64,000 bases of DNA from DASYGT01 sp035999365 (lineage in GTDB: Bacteria; Actinomycetota; Actinomycetes; Mycobacteriales; Jatrophihabitantaceae), in NCBI GenBank assembly GCA_035999365.1, contig DASYGT010000019.1, positions 1-64,000 on the forward strand. Direction: 5' to 3'. Position numbers and translations under genes: made by a program. Each line of letters starts with the position of its first letter. The first letter of the stretch is position 1. Shown in pieces: positions 18,941 to 27,674 of this stretch. A model generated the notes under the pieces. That model had not been told where the DNA came from. It searched no databases and saw nothing but the letters and a program-made list of their open reading frames with translations.

Positions 18941-19708
18941 ATGACCTCCCATGGCCGCAGGTTCGACGGACGGGTCGCACTCGTCACCGGCGCCAGCCGG
19001 GGCATCGGTCTGGCTGCGGCCAGGCGCATGGTCGCCGAGGGCGCCCGCGTGTGCGTGACCGCCCGCAAGGAAGACGCCCTGGTGCAGGCCGTCGCCGAGC
19101 TTGGTGGCCCCCAGCACGCGATCTATGTCCCGGGGCGCGCCGACGATCCGGAGCACCAGCAGCAGGCCGTCGATGCCACCGTCTCCGCATTCGGCGGGAT
19201 CGACATCCTGGTCAACAACACCGGCATCAACCCGGCGTACGGGCCGCTCACCGAGCTCGACGACGACGTGGCCCGCAAGATCATGGACGTCAACGTCCTG
19301 GCAGCACTCGGCTGGACCCGCCGCGCCGTTGCCGCGGGGCTGGGTTCATCGGGTCACGGCGCTGTGGTCAACATCGCCTCGATCGCCGGTATCGCACCAT
19401 CTCCCGGCATCGCGTACTACGGCGTCAGCAAGTCTGCACTCATCGGGCTGACGATGCAGCTGGCGGCCGAACTCAGCCCGTCGATCCGCGTGAACGCGGT
19501 GGCCCCCGCCGTCGTCAAGACCAAGTTCGCGTCCGCCCTCTACGCGGACCACGAGGCGGAGGTGGCCGGCATGTACCCGCTCGGTCGCCTGGGCGAGCCG
19601 GACGACGTCGGTGCTGCTGTCGCCTTCCTCGCCAGCGCTGACGCCGACTGGATCACCGGCCAGACGGTAGTCATCGACGGCGGCATCCGGCTGCGCGGCG
19701 GCCTCTGA
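18941..19708 (+). CDS. Short-chain dehydrogenase/reductase
   Basis: Classical SDR of 255 residues, probably NAD(P)-dependent and cytosolic. It has the cofactor motif TGASRGIGLA (near residue 17), the NNTG block, catalytic Ser and Tyr-x3-Lys in YYGVSKS, and the C-terminal GQTVVIDGG typical of FabG-like enzymes. The substrate cannot be told from sequence. It starts 12 nt after the DUF3093 stop; TAGGGT at 18927-18932 sits on that stop codon, 8 nt before the ATG, so an internal leaderless promoter is possible. A strong terminator hairpin follows. Confidence 0.88.
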   Translation: MTSHGRRFDGRVALVTGASRGIGLAAARRMVAEGARVCVTARKEDALVQAVAELGGPQHAIYVPGRADDPEHQQQAVDATVSAFGGIDILVNNTGINPAYGPLTELDDDVARKIMDVNVLAALGWTRRAVAAGLGSSGHGAVVNIASIAGIAPSPGIAYYGVSKSALIGLTMQLAAELSPSIRVNAVAPAVVKTKFASALYADHEAEVAGMYPLGRLGEPDDVGAAVAFLASADADWITGQTVVIDGGIRLRGGL

Positions 19709-19730
19709 GACCCGTGCCGGACGAACAGAA

Positions 19731-19756
19731 AGGGCCGGGGATCTCTCCCCGGCCCT
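19731..19756. terminator. Hairpin terminator between SDR and DUF4193 genes
   Basis: Perfect 11-bp stem, 19731-19741 with 19746-19756, closed by the 4-nt loop TCTC and very GC-rich. There is no long U-tract. It lies between the two convergent genes and can serve both directions. Confidence 0.75.
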
Positions 19757-19824
19757 GAGCTGGCGTTGCGGCGCGGCTGGCGTTGCGGCGCGCCTCAGGC
19801 GCGGTTGCCGCCCCTTCGCGGCGA

Positions 19825-20133
19825 TCAGGCGCAGTCGCGGCAGATGAACTGACCGTTGCGCTTGCGAGCCAGCCGGCTGCGGTGGTGCACCAGGAAACAG
19901 CTCGCGCAGGTGAACTCGTCGTCCTGCTTCGGCAGTACCCGGACGGTCAGCTCTTCGCCGGACAGGCTGGACAGGTCCGCGCCTGGCAGTTCGAGTGCCT
20001 CGTTCAGTTCCGTCTCGTCGACGTCGATCGATCCGGATTGGGCCTCTGCGCGTCTGGCCTTCAATTCCTCGAGCGAGTCTTCACTCAGCTCCTCGACGTC
20101 GCCGCGACGCGGTGCGTCGTAGTCGGTCGCCAT
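19825..20133 (-). CDS. DUF4193 family zinc-ribbon protein
   Basis: 102-residue acidic protein. The N-terminus ATDYDAPRRGDVEELSEDSLEELKARR is typical of DUF4193 and the C-terminus has a zinc ribbon (FTCASCFLVHHRSRLA followed by FICRDCA). The family is confined to actinobacteria (Rv2699c) and sits between the DUF3093 and LytR_C genes. Its role is unknown; the acidic head plus zinc ribbon resembles RNA-polymerase-associated small proteins, but that is only resemblance. Confidence 0.9.
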   Translation of the reverse strand: MATDYDAPRRGDVEELSEDSLEELKARRAEAQSGSIDVDETELNEALELPGADLSSLSGEELTVRVLPKQDDEFTCASCFLVHHRSRLARKRNGQFICRDCA

Positions 20134-20430
20134 GCTTCACTCCTCGGTGGGGGTCGCCCTCGTCACTGTCTCTGTTCGTTCGTCGCGGCACGCGTGGTCG
20201 TCATCTGGTGGATGAGCCGCACATGTCACCTGTCGCCGCTGCAACGTCCAAGCTCTGCATTTTGTGCCCAGACGGGCCAGTGAGATAGCCGTTCACAGCC
20301 ACCTCATGCCCTGCTTGAACGCGGAACCGTATCGCGTTGCCTTCGCCCCACAACCACCGGGCTGCCGCCTGCATTCCCGGCCCGTCGCCGGTTAGGGTAA
20401 GTCCCGATTCCTGAGGAGGCGCGGCACGAT

Positions 20431-20973
20431 ATGGCGGAAGGGACCACTCGGCGTCCGCTGCCCGCGCTGATCTGCCTGCTCGCTCTGACACTCCTGACCG
20501 CTCTGGTGTGGTGGCGGGTGCTCAATCGCAATGACAGCCACGCGTCCACGACCAAGGTTTGCTCGACGTCCGCAGCCCCGGTGGTCCTGCCCCGGCCTGC
20601 CGCCTTATCCGTGACCGTGCTCAACTCGACAAACCGGGCGCAGCTCGCGAAAAAGACCGCCGCCGTGCTGGCGAAGGACGGATTCGTCATCGCCACGTAC
20701 GGCAATGACACCACACTCGTTGCCGGTGTCGCCGAGATCCGCTACAGCGCCGACCAGCAGCCTGGAGCGAGCCTGCTCGGCTATTACTTCAGCGGAGCCC
20801 GGATGGTGCCACTGGACGCGAACTCCGAGTCCAAACTCGTCGTCGCGCTCGGAGCGAAGTTCGTCACGGTGTCTGCACCCGCCGCCGTTCAGGCGGCGAT
20901 CACCGCCGCCCACGCAAGTCAGGCGCCGGTCGGGTCGACGTCGGTCGCGGCTCCTACGACGCCGACCTGTTGA
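20431..20973 (+). CDS. LytR C-terminal-domain envelope protein
   Basis: 180-residue membrane-anchored protein equivalent to Rv2700. One N-terminal membrane helix (about 10-30) is followed by an extracytoplasmic domain with SVTVLNSTNRAQLAKKTAAVL, the LytR_C (PF13399) pattern. Rv2700 (Cei) matters for envelope integrity in M. tuberculosis. The ATG has GAGGAGG about 11 nt upstream and TAGGGT near 20394 as a possible -10. The C-terminus overlaps the convergent suhB by 20 nt. Confidence 0.85.
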   Translation: MAEGTTRRPLPALICLLALTLLTALVWWRVLNRNDSHASTTKVCSTSAAPVVLPRPAALSVTVLNSTNRAQLAKKTAAVLAKDGFVIATYGNDTTLVAGVAEIRYSADQQPGASLLGYYFSGARMVPLDANSESKLVVALGAKFVTVSAPAAVQAAITAAHASQAPVGSTSVAAPTTPTC

Positions 20974-21778
20974 CCTCTGCGGCTCCGATCGATTCCAGCG
21001 CTCCGAACAGCTCCGGCGCGAGCCGGGCGCCGGCCGCGACTCCCAGCAAGGCCGAGATGGGCTCGCCGCGCAGGCCGCCGACCACACAGCCCGACTCGGC
21101 CGCGATGAGCGCGCCGGCTGCGTAGTCCCAGGGGTTCAGCGCCGCCTCGAAATAGCCGTCCAGGCGTCCGGCGGCGACGTAACACCACTCCAGACTTGAG
21201 GCGCCGATCCGGCGGATGTCGCTGACCCGCGGCAGCAGTTCGGCGACCACAGCAACCTGCCGGGCGCGCAGTGCAGCCGAGTATCCGAATCCGGTGCCGA
21301 TCACGGCGCGCTCGAGAGGGACGTCACGCGGTCCAGGCAGGCGCTGGTCACCGAGCCAGGCCCCGGCTCCCAGTCGGGCGTGGAAGCTCTCCCCCGACAC
21401 CGGGTTGACGACCGCCCCGGCCACCACGACGCCGTCGACCTCGGCAGCCACGGACACGCCGTAGAACGGAATTCCTAGGACGAAGTTCACGGTGCCGTCG
21501 ATCGGGTCGATCAACCACCGAACGGCGGTCGAACCCTCGCGCGCCCCACCCTCCTCACCGAGAATGGAGTCACCCGGCCGGCTCCTGCTGATGGCGTCGA
21601 CCAGCCATCGCTCGGTGTCGCGATCAACCTGTGTGACCAGGTCGGTCTCGCTGCTCTTGGACGCGATGTCGAGGGGGCCGCGCGAGCGTGCGCGCACCAG
21701 CTCGGCCGCGCCGCCCGCAAGATCGATGGCTATCTCGTGCAGATCCTCAGCCAGGTGTTCGGCGGCATCACTCGTCAT
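20954..21778 (-). CDS. suhB: Inositol-1-monophosphatase family protein
   Basis: Mg-dependent phosphatase of 274 residues. It has the metal-binding motif LIDPIDGTVNFVLGIPFYGVS, a Glu upstream in LGEEGG, and the second motif WDYAAGALIAAESG. In actinobacteria it dephosphorylates myo-inositol phosphate for phosphatidylinositol and mycothiol, and the SuhB clade is conserved next to ppgK and sigA. It is divergent from ppgK with a 125-nt intergenic region. Confidence 0.92.
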   Translation of the reverse strand: MTSDAAEHLAEDLHEIAIDLAGGAAELVRARSRGPLDIASKSSETDLVTQVDRDTERWLVDAISRSRPGDSILGEEGGAREGSTAVRWLIDPIDGTVNFVLGIPFYGVSVAAEVDGVVVAGAVVNPVSGESFHARLGAGAWLGDQRLPGPRDVPLERAVIGTGFGYSAALRARQVAVVAELLPRVSDIRRIGASSLEWCYVAAGRLDGYFEAALNPWDYAAGALIAAESGCVVGGLRGEPISALLGVAAGARLAPELFGALESIGAAEVNRSAS

Positions 21779-21903
21779 TGCACCATCGCACCACGACCTG
21801 TCCCGACGGCGCCGAGCCTGGGGATACTGTGTCTCACGGCCGCCCGAGCGAACCGGACGGGCGAGCGCTGGATTGCCACAAGCCGATCCGCCGAGGAGGA
21901 CCC

Positions 21904-22668
21904 TTGACCCTGCAGTCCGATCGGGCCTTCGGCATCGACATCGGTGGCTCCGGTATCAAGGGAGCGATCGTCGACACGACGAACGGGCAGCTGGTCATCC
22001 CCCGCAACAAGGTGCTCACTCCGCAGCCGGCCACTCCGGACGCGGTCGCCGCGGTCGTCGCGGACATGTTGCGCGCGGCCGATTGGCACGGCCTCGTCGG
22101 CGCGACGTTCCCCGCCGTCATCCAGCACGGGGTGGCCAAGTCCGCGGCGAACGTCGACAAGAGCTGGATCGATACCGACGTCGACGCGTGCTTCACCAAA
22201 GCGGCGGGCAACGACAACGACATCATCGTGCTCAACGACGCCGACGCCGCAGGCATCGCCGAGGCCCGTTTCGGTGCCGCTCGGGACGTGCCGGGTGTGG
22301 TGATCCTGTTGACCTTCGGCACGGGCATCGGCAGTGCCCTGCTCTATGACGGTGTCCTCGTACCGAACACCGAACTGGGACACCTCGAATTGCACGGTAT
22401 CGACGCCGAGAAGGGCGCCGCCGCATCGGTGCGCGATGAGCAGCACCTGTCGTACAAAGTCTGGTCGCGCCGCGTCAACGACTACATGTCCCATGTCGAG
22501 CGGTTGTTCACCCCCGACCTGTTCGTGGTCGGTGGCGGGGTCAGCAAGGACGCCAAGAAATGGGTGCCGTTGCTCGAGCTCAAGACACCGGTGAAACCGG
22601 CCGAGTTGCTCAACAACGCGGGGATTGTCGGCGCCGCAATGGCCGCGGTGGAGCGCCGCGGAGAGTAG
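21904..22668 (+). CDS. ppgK: Polyphosphate glucokinase
   Basis: ROK-family kinase of 254 residues that phosphorylates glucose using polyphosphate, and often ATP. It has FGIDIGGSGIKGAIVD at the N-terminus, the catalytic VLNDADAAG, the phosphate motif LLTFGTGIGSA and NTELGHLEL. The start is a rare TTG at 21904 with a strong GAGGAGG about 8 nt before it; the open frame upstream does not belong to the protein. This gene between suhB and sigA is an actinobacterial signature (Rv2702). Confidence 0.93.
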   Translation: MTLQSDRAFGIDIGGSGIKGAIVDTTNGQLVIPRNKVLTPQPATPDAVAAVVADMLRAADWHGLVGATFPAVIQHGVAKSAANVDKSWIDTDVDACFTKAAGNDNDIIVLNDADAAGIAEARFGAARDVPGVVILLTFGTGIGSALLYDGVLVPNTELGHLELHGIDAEKGAAASVRDEQHLSYKVWSRRVNDYMSHVERLFTPDLFVVGGGVSKDAKKWVPLLELKTPVKPAELLNNAGIVGAAMAAVERRGE

Positions 22669-22728
22669 GTCGCCCGGCCGCGAGAGCCTTGCGGCGCGGC
22701 GTCGAGTCGCGGTCACGTCGAGCCGCAG

Positions 22729-22734
22729 TACAAT
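22729..22734 (+). promoter_or_regulatory. Candidate sigA promoter -10 (TACAAT)
   Basis: TACAAT is a near-consensus -10 hexamer in an otherwise GC-rich 241-nt gap. It would give a leader of about 165 nt to the sigA GTG, with the hairpin at 22826-22843 inside it. No convincing -35 is seen 16-18 nt upstream. Confidence 0.45.
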
Positions 22735-22825
22735 ATCGACCAGGGCACTGCGCACGTACTGGACTCGAATCTGAGCCGACCAACAGACGGCCTGAGACCC
22801 CTCACTTCCGCGATCCGCTGACCGC

Positions 22826-22846
22826 ACCGCCGTCGGCGGCGGTTTT
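22826..22846 (+). terminator. Intrinsic-type hairpin with U-tract in the ppgK-sigA gap
   Basis: ACCGCCG (22826-22832) pairs with CGGCGGT (22837-22843) over a TCGG loop and is followed by more T residues to 22846. It may terminate ppgK transcripts, or act as an attenuator if sigA transcription starts at the TACAAT element upstream. Confidence 0.55.
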
Positions 22847-22909
22847 GGCGGGCGTCGAACTCTGCGTCCGGATCACTGTCGGGCGCACAACTGTGGTGAA
22901 AGGTCTTCC

Positions 22910-24391
<1,482 letters not shown>

Positions 24392-24425
24392 CCCTCGGTG
24401 CCGTAAGTCGCCGTCATAATCGAAT

Positions 24426-24617
24426 GTGTGTTCTACTCTTCGGGTGAAGGTCGTCCGATGCCGGGGGTGCGGCCGGCCGATCGAGGTTGCGTCTCGCGCC
24501 CGACCTGCGGAGTGGTTTTGCAGCCAGTCGTGCATCCCCGTGTGCGAGGTCGAGGGATGCACGACTGCCGCGAGAGGGATCAGCGGTCGGTGCTGGGTCC
24601 ACCGCCCGCACCGCTGA
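24426..24617 (+). CDS. Small Cys-rich zinc-finger-like protein
   Basis: Up to 63 residues with Cys pairs RCRGCGRP, FCSQSCIPVC, and CEVEGC followed by GRCWVHRP. The CxxCG...FCS..C order resembles small zinc fingers found in actinobacteria. The start may be GTG at 24426 or GTG at 24444. It lies 34 nt after sigA. I could not name a family, and function is unknown. Its existence rests on the Cys pattern. Confidence 0.55.
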   Translation: MCSTLRVKVVRCRGCGRPIEVASRARPAEWFCSQSCIPVCEVEGCTTAARGISGRCWVHRPHR

Positions 24618-24707
24618 ATCCATCCCCCCGTGATGTTCCCGTTAAGTGCGCGCGCCGGACGGGAAGGCTGTCGCCAGCACCATCCGCAGCCTTCGGAGGA
24701 GAGTCAG

Positions 24708-25193
24708 ATGGCCACGCAGCCAGACGACAAGAGCACAGCGCTGACCCGGACGGTCGGCAATGTCACGGGATGGCTCGGATCGTTTCCCGCGATCCTCTTT
24801 TCCGTCGCGCTCGTCGGGTGCTGGTTCATCGGGATCTTGTTCGTGTCGGGCGGATTCAGCAATAGCAACTACCAACTATTGATCAACACTGGAACGACGA
24901 TTGTCACGTTCTTGATGGTCTTCATCATCCAGAACACGCAGAACCGCGAAGGCCGTGCGCTGCAAACCAAACTCGACGCCCAGAGCGAGGTGCTGCGGGC
25001 GATAGCCGAACAACTCGATGTCGCCGACGACGAGGACCTGCTGACCCGTGTGGTCGGACTCGAGGACGCACCGGACCGAGTGATCAAGGAAGACCAGAAC
25101 AAGGTGCGAGCCGTCGCCGAGTCCACTGGGCGGCACGGATTGGTCCGCTCCCAGTACGGGAAGACAAGCCCTAATCGTGCCTCCACACCCTGA
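24708..25193 (+). CDS. Low-affinity iron permease-family small membrane protein
   Basis: 161-residue membrane protein. Two hydrophobic segments (about 20-42 and 52-75) are followed by FIIQNTQNREGRALQTKLD, the signature of PF04120 low-affinity iron permease-like proteins. A cytoplasmic coil (EVLRAIAEQLDVADDEDLL) and a variable tail follow. It starts at ATG 24708 with GGAGGAGAG 5 nt upstream. A second family member follows at 1 nt. The fungal family transports iron; the bacterial role is unproven. Confidence 0.8.
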   Translation: MATQPDDKSTALTRTVGNVTGWLGSFPAILFSVALVGCWFIGILFVSGGFSNSNYQLLINTGTTIVTFLMVFIIQNTQNREGRALQTKLDAQSEVLRAIAEQLDVADDEDLLTRVVGLEDAPDRVIKEDQNKVRAVAESTGRHGLVRSQYGKTSPNRASTP

Positions 25194-25194
25194 C

Positions 25195-25602
25195 ATGCGA
25201 GAGTCCAGCGACCGTGGATCACACAACCGTCATGCCGGCAGTGAATTTCTGCACCGGATCGATTCCTTTGTGTCGCGGCCGTTCTTTGCGGTGGTAATCG
25301 TCGGGCTCGACGCAGTGTGGGTGAGCAGCAGCGCCGCCTTCGACTTTCCCACTCGCCTCGATTCGATCTTCCAGACACTCGTCGCAGCGTTGACACTCGC
25401 GATGGTCTTCGTCATTCAGCACACGCAGTCGCGCGAGGAACTCGTCACGCAACGCAAACTCGACGAAATTCTGCACGCCCTGCCCCACGCAGACAACGCC
25501 ATGATCGCCTTCGAGGAAGCGTCTGATGACGAGCTGACTCAAACCCATCAGACGCATCGCCGTCGCCGCCACGAAGCCACCACAGCCGATAGCGAACCCT
25601 GA
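25195..25602 (+). CDS. Second low-affinity iron permease-family small membrane protein
   Basis: About 135 residues. Two hydrophobic segments (FFAVVIVGLDAVWVSSS and VAALTLAMVFVIQHTQ) are followed by QSREELVTQRKLDEILHAL, again the PF04120 signature. The C-terminal tail is short and basic. ATG 25195 is 1 nt after the previous stop, consistent with coupled translation; GTG 25177 is an alternative start overlapping the first gene by 17 nt. The paralogues share the motif but little else, which suggests a heteromeric membrane unit (inference). Confidence 0.75.
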   Translation: MRESSDRGSHNRHAGSEFLHRIDSFVSRPFFAVVIVGLDAVWVSSSAAFDFPTRLDSIFQTLVAALTLAMVFVIQHTQSREELVTQRKLDEILHALPHADNAMIAFEEASDDELTQTHQTHRRRRHEATTADSEP

Positions 25603-25855
25603 GCCGGTGCTGGGCAGGTGACCTGCCCGAGACGAGTTGCAGCGCCTCGATCAACTGCTTCGCCTCAGGCGGGGTCATATACACACTGTCGGCGTTGTCG
25701 AACGTCTGAAGCGTCACCATGCCAGTGGATCTGAGCGTCAGTGCCGTAACTCGCTGCAGGATCAGCGGTTCGTCTTCGACGCCCGACCTCACCACTACCA
25801 CAATCGCGCGCCGTACGACTCGCCACGTGGAGACAACATCGACACGCCGTGACAT
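25445..25855 (-). CDS. Uncertain ORF, partly antisense to the iron-permease-like gene
   Basis: This frame fills the 317-nt gap between the second iron-permease-like gene and the PH/GRAM-like gene. Its central part (VVRSGVEDEPLILQRV, then VTLQTFDNADSVYMTP and EAKQLIEALQLV) reads like a folded conserved domain and has GC-rich third positions. The C-terminal 50 residues are antisense to the neighbour and look like a read-through tail. It may be a real gene with a shifted stop, a decayed gene or a chance frame. No family was recognised. Confidence 0.35.
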   Translation of the reverse strand: MSRRVDVVSTWRVVRRAIVVVVRSGVEDEPLILQRVTALTLRSTGMVTLQTFDNADSVYMTPPEAKQLIEALQLVSGRSPAQHRLRVRYRLWWLRGGDGDASDGFESARHQTLPRRRSWRCLRGAGRAEFRRVCVA

Positions 25856-25919
25856 CCCGTACCGCGATCGTGGACGCTGCACGTCGGAAGACCGAAGCTG
25901 CGCCGACACAGGAGTGGTC

Positions 25920-26336
25920 ATGGGTGATGAGGAGATCGAATTGAACACGCGCCAGACGGCGTGGATACCGGAGAGCGGCGCCGCGAAGATGGGTCATGCG
26001 ACGCTGACGAATGAGCGTCTTCTGTTCTTCCAACAGAAGTTCATGGCAGGAGTTGCCGGCGGCGCCCTCGGTGCAGCGATCAGCGAGAGCCTGGCGAGGC
26101 GCTCTGACGCGGGCGGACCGCTGCTTGTCGTGTCGCTCGACTCGATCCGGCGAGTGCAGCGGGAGAAGAAACTGCTCGGCAAAGACCGCATCGTCCTGAC
26201 AACCGACACCGGGTCCTACACCTTCTCCGACGGCTGGAAGGTATGGAGCCCGTTGCTGCGCGAAGCGCTCGCCGCTCGGTTCGGCCGCACCGTCGTCGAT
26301 GACGGCGCCGACGCGTTCACCGTCGAACCCGGATAG
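25920..26336 (+). CDS. PH/GRAM-like domain protein
   Basis: 138-residue protein. The segment AKMGHATLTNERLLFFQQKF, then LVVSLDSIRRVQREKKLLGKD and RIVLTTDTGSYTFSDGW, follows the strand pattern of bacterial PH and GRAM domains, which bind lipids or proteins. A Gly/Ala-rich loop interrupts the domain. It lacks a signal peptide and membrane helix. ATG 25920 has AGGAG about 6 nt upstream. Partner and target unknown. Confidence 0.7.
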   Translation: MGDEEIELNTRQTAWIPESGAAKMGHATLTNERLLFFQQKFMAGVAGGALGAAISESLARRSDAGGPLLVVSLDSIRRVQREKKLLGKDRIVLTTDTGSYTFSDGWKVWSPLLREALAARFGRTVVDDGADAFTVEPG

Positions 26337-26473
26337 CCCGGAGACCCACCCGGGAGAACCCGCCGCCGTCGGCGCGGCGTCAGCCAGGAACGCCCGCGAT
26401 CTCACAGTGGCCACAACGCCGGCCGCCTAGGGTGCCATGGAGGCACCGAAACTGGGCACTCCGGAGGCCAGTC

Positions 26474-26923
26474 ATGCACCGCATCTCGGTTCGCACGATC
26501 ACCTGCGCTGCAGTCGGCATCGCAACGCTGGTCATCGTGCCCATCGCCGCCGCGTCGGCTGCCACGAACGCGTCGGCGCGTCCCACGATCGTTGCGGTAC
26601 CGAACAACGCGATGGTCAACACGACCATCGCCCTCACCGGCAGCGGCTTTCCTGCCGGCGCGACGATCTCGGTACAGGAGTGCGCCACGAAGAGCTGGAT
26701 CGCGCCACAGCAACCCTGCCTCGCGGACAACACCGTCATCGTCCGCGCAGGTGCGCATGGTGGCTTCCGCACGACCATGCGCCTGGAGATCTGTCCGCCG
26801 TGGCCCGGTAGCCGATCACCGCACCCCACCGAGCGCACCTGCTTCATCGGCGAACCAGTCGTCAGAGGTCTCGACACCGAACGCCTCGTGGCGCCCGCCA
26901 AGGTCGTCGTTTCCTGGCCGTAG
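26474..26923 (+). CDS. Secreted neocarzinostatin-fold-like protein
   Basis: 149 residues with an N-terminal signal peptide (basic head, hydrophobic 9-25, probable cleavage near ASAATN). The mature part reads IVAVPNNAMVNTTIALTGSGFPAGATISVQEC, a layout like the neocarzinostatin-family beta-sandwich (tGtGFpaga). There are four or more Cys residues in the mature domain. ATG 26474 has GGAGG at 26463. Most relatives in genomes lack a chromophore locus. Nothing for enediyne synthesis is nearby, so an antibiotic carrier role is unlikely. Confidence 0.65.
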   Translation: MHRISVRTITCAAVGIATLVIVPIAAASAATNASARPTIVAVPNNAMVNTTIALTGSGFPAGATISVQECATKSWIAPQQPCLADNTVIVRAGAHGGFRTTMRLEICPPWPGSRSPHPTERTCFIGEPVVRGLDTERLVAPAKVVVSWP

Positions 26924-26948
26924 CGCGTCCCCGCGTACGCTCGGCCGC

Positions 26949-27167
26949 GTGAGCGCGGTGGCGAGCAAGACCTTGCGGGTCGGCTGTCCTGAGTGTCGGC
27001 GGCAGGCCACCCTGACCTTCCGTCGCATCTTTGAGGACGGCGAGTCGCAGAAGTTGCAGGTCGAACTCCTCTGCCCGAACGCCTGCGAGGTGCCGCGCAA
27101 TGAACTCGTCGCGCTGGTACCCGGCATGCGCGACCCCCAATCCGGCGGCGGCGCCGACGCGTCCTGA
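26949..27167 (+). CDS. Small zinc-ribbon-like protein
   Basis: 72 residues with VGCPECRRQATLTFRRI and LLCPNACEVPRNELVALV. Two Cys pairs separated by about 28 residues suggest one zinc ribbon. GTG 26949 has TACGCT seven nt before it and no ribosome site, so a leaderless transcript is likely. It is 25 nt after the secreted protein and 18 nt before the GNAT gene. Function unknown. Confidence 0.6.
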   Translation: MSAVASKTLRVGCPECRRQATLTFRRIFEDGESQKLQVELLCPNACEVPRNELVALVPGMRDPQSGGGADAS

Positions 27168-27185
27168 CCGAACTACGCTCGGCTG

Positions 27186-27674
27186 ATGCGCATCGAGGCC
27201 ATGACGCCACAGCACGCCACACGGGTGCTCGCGATCTACCAGGCCGGCATCGACGAGGGGAATGCGACCTTCGAGGAGGTGGCGCCGACGTGGGACGAGT
27301 TCGACTCCAAACGGCTGCCCGACCATCGCTTCGTCGCGACCGATGACAACGGTGCAGTGCTCGGCTGGATCGCGTGCAGCGCGGTGTCCGATCGGTGCGC
27401 CTATGGCGGCATCGTCGAGCATTCGGTCTATGTCGACGCGTCCGCTCGCGGAGCCGGAGTCGGACGCGCACTACTCGGTGCCCTCATCGCGTCGACGGAG
27501 GCCGCCGGGATCTGGACGGTCCAGTCCGGCATCTTCCCCGAGAACACGGCGAGTGCAGCACTGCACCGCGCCGCCGGCTTTCGCGACGTCGGCACGCGCG
27601 AACGCATCGGTCGACACAACGGGCGGTGGCGCGACGTCGTGCTCATCGAGCGCCGCAGCCCGCTGATCAAGTAG
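27186..27674 (+). CDS. GNAT-family N-acetyltransferase (phosphinothricin acetyltransferase-like)
   Basis: Acetyl-CoA-dependent N-acetyltransferase of 162 residues. It carries the PAT/MddA-type pattern: IYQAGIDEGNATFE near the N-terminus, EHSVYVDASARGAGVGRALL (acetyl-CoA binding), GIFPENTASAALHRAAGF and a C-terminal HNGRWRDVVLIERR. Known relatives acetylate phosphinothricin, methionine sulphone or similar small amino compounds. TACGCT lies six nt before the ATG, suggesting a leaderless transcript. It converges on the methyltransferase gene with an 8-nt overlap. Confidence 0.88.
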   Translation: MRIEAMTPQHATRVLAIYQAGIDEGNATFEEVAPTWDEFDSKRLPDHRFVATDDNGAVLGWIACSAVSDRCAYGGIVEHSVYVDASARGAGVGRALLGALIASTEAAGIWTVQSGIFPENTASAALHRAAGFRDVGTRERIGRHNGRWRDVVLIERRSPLIK

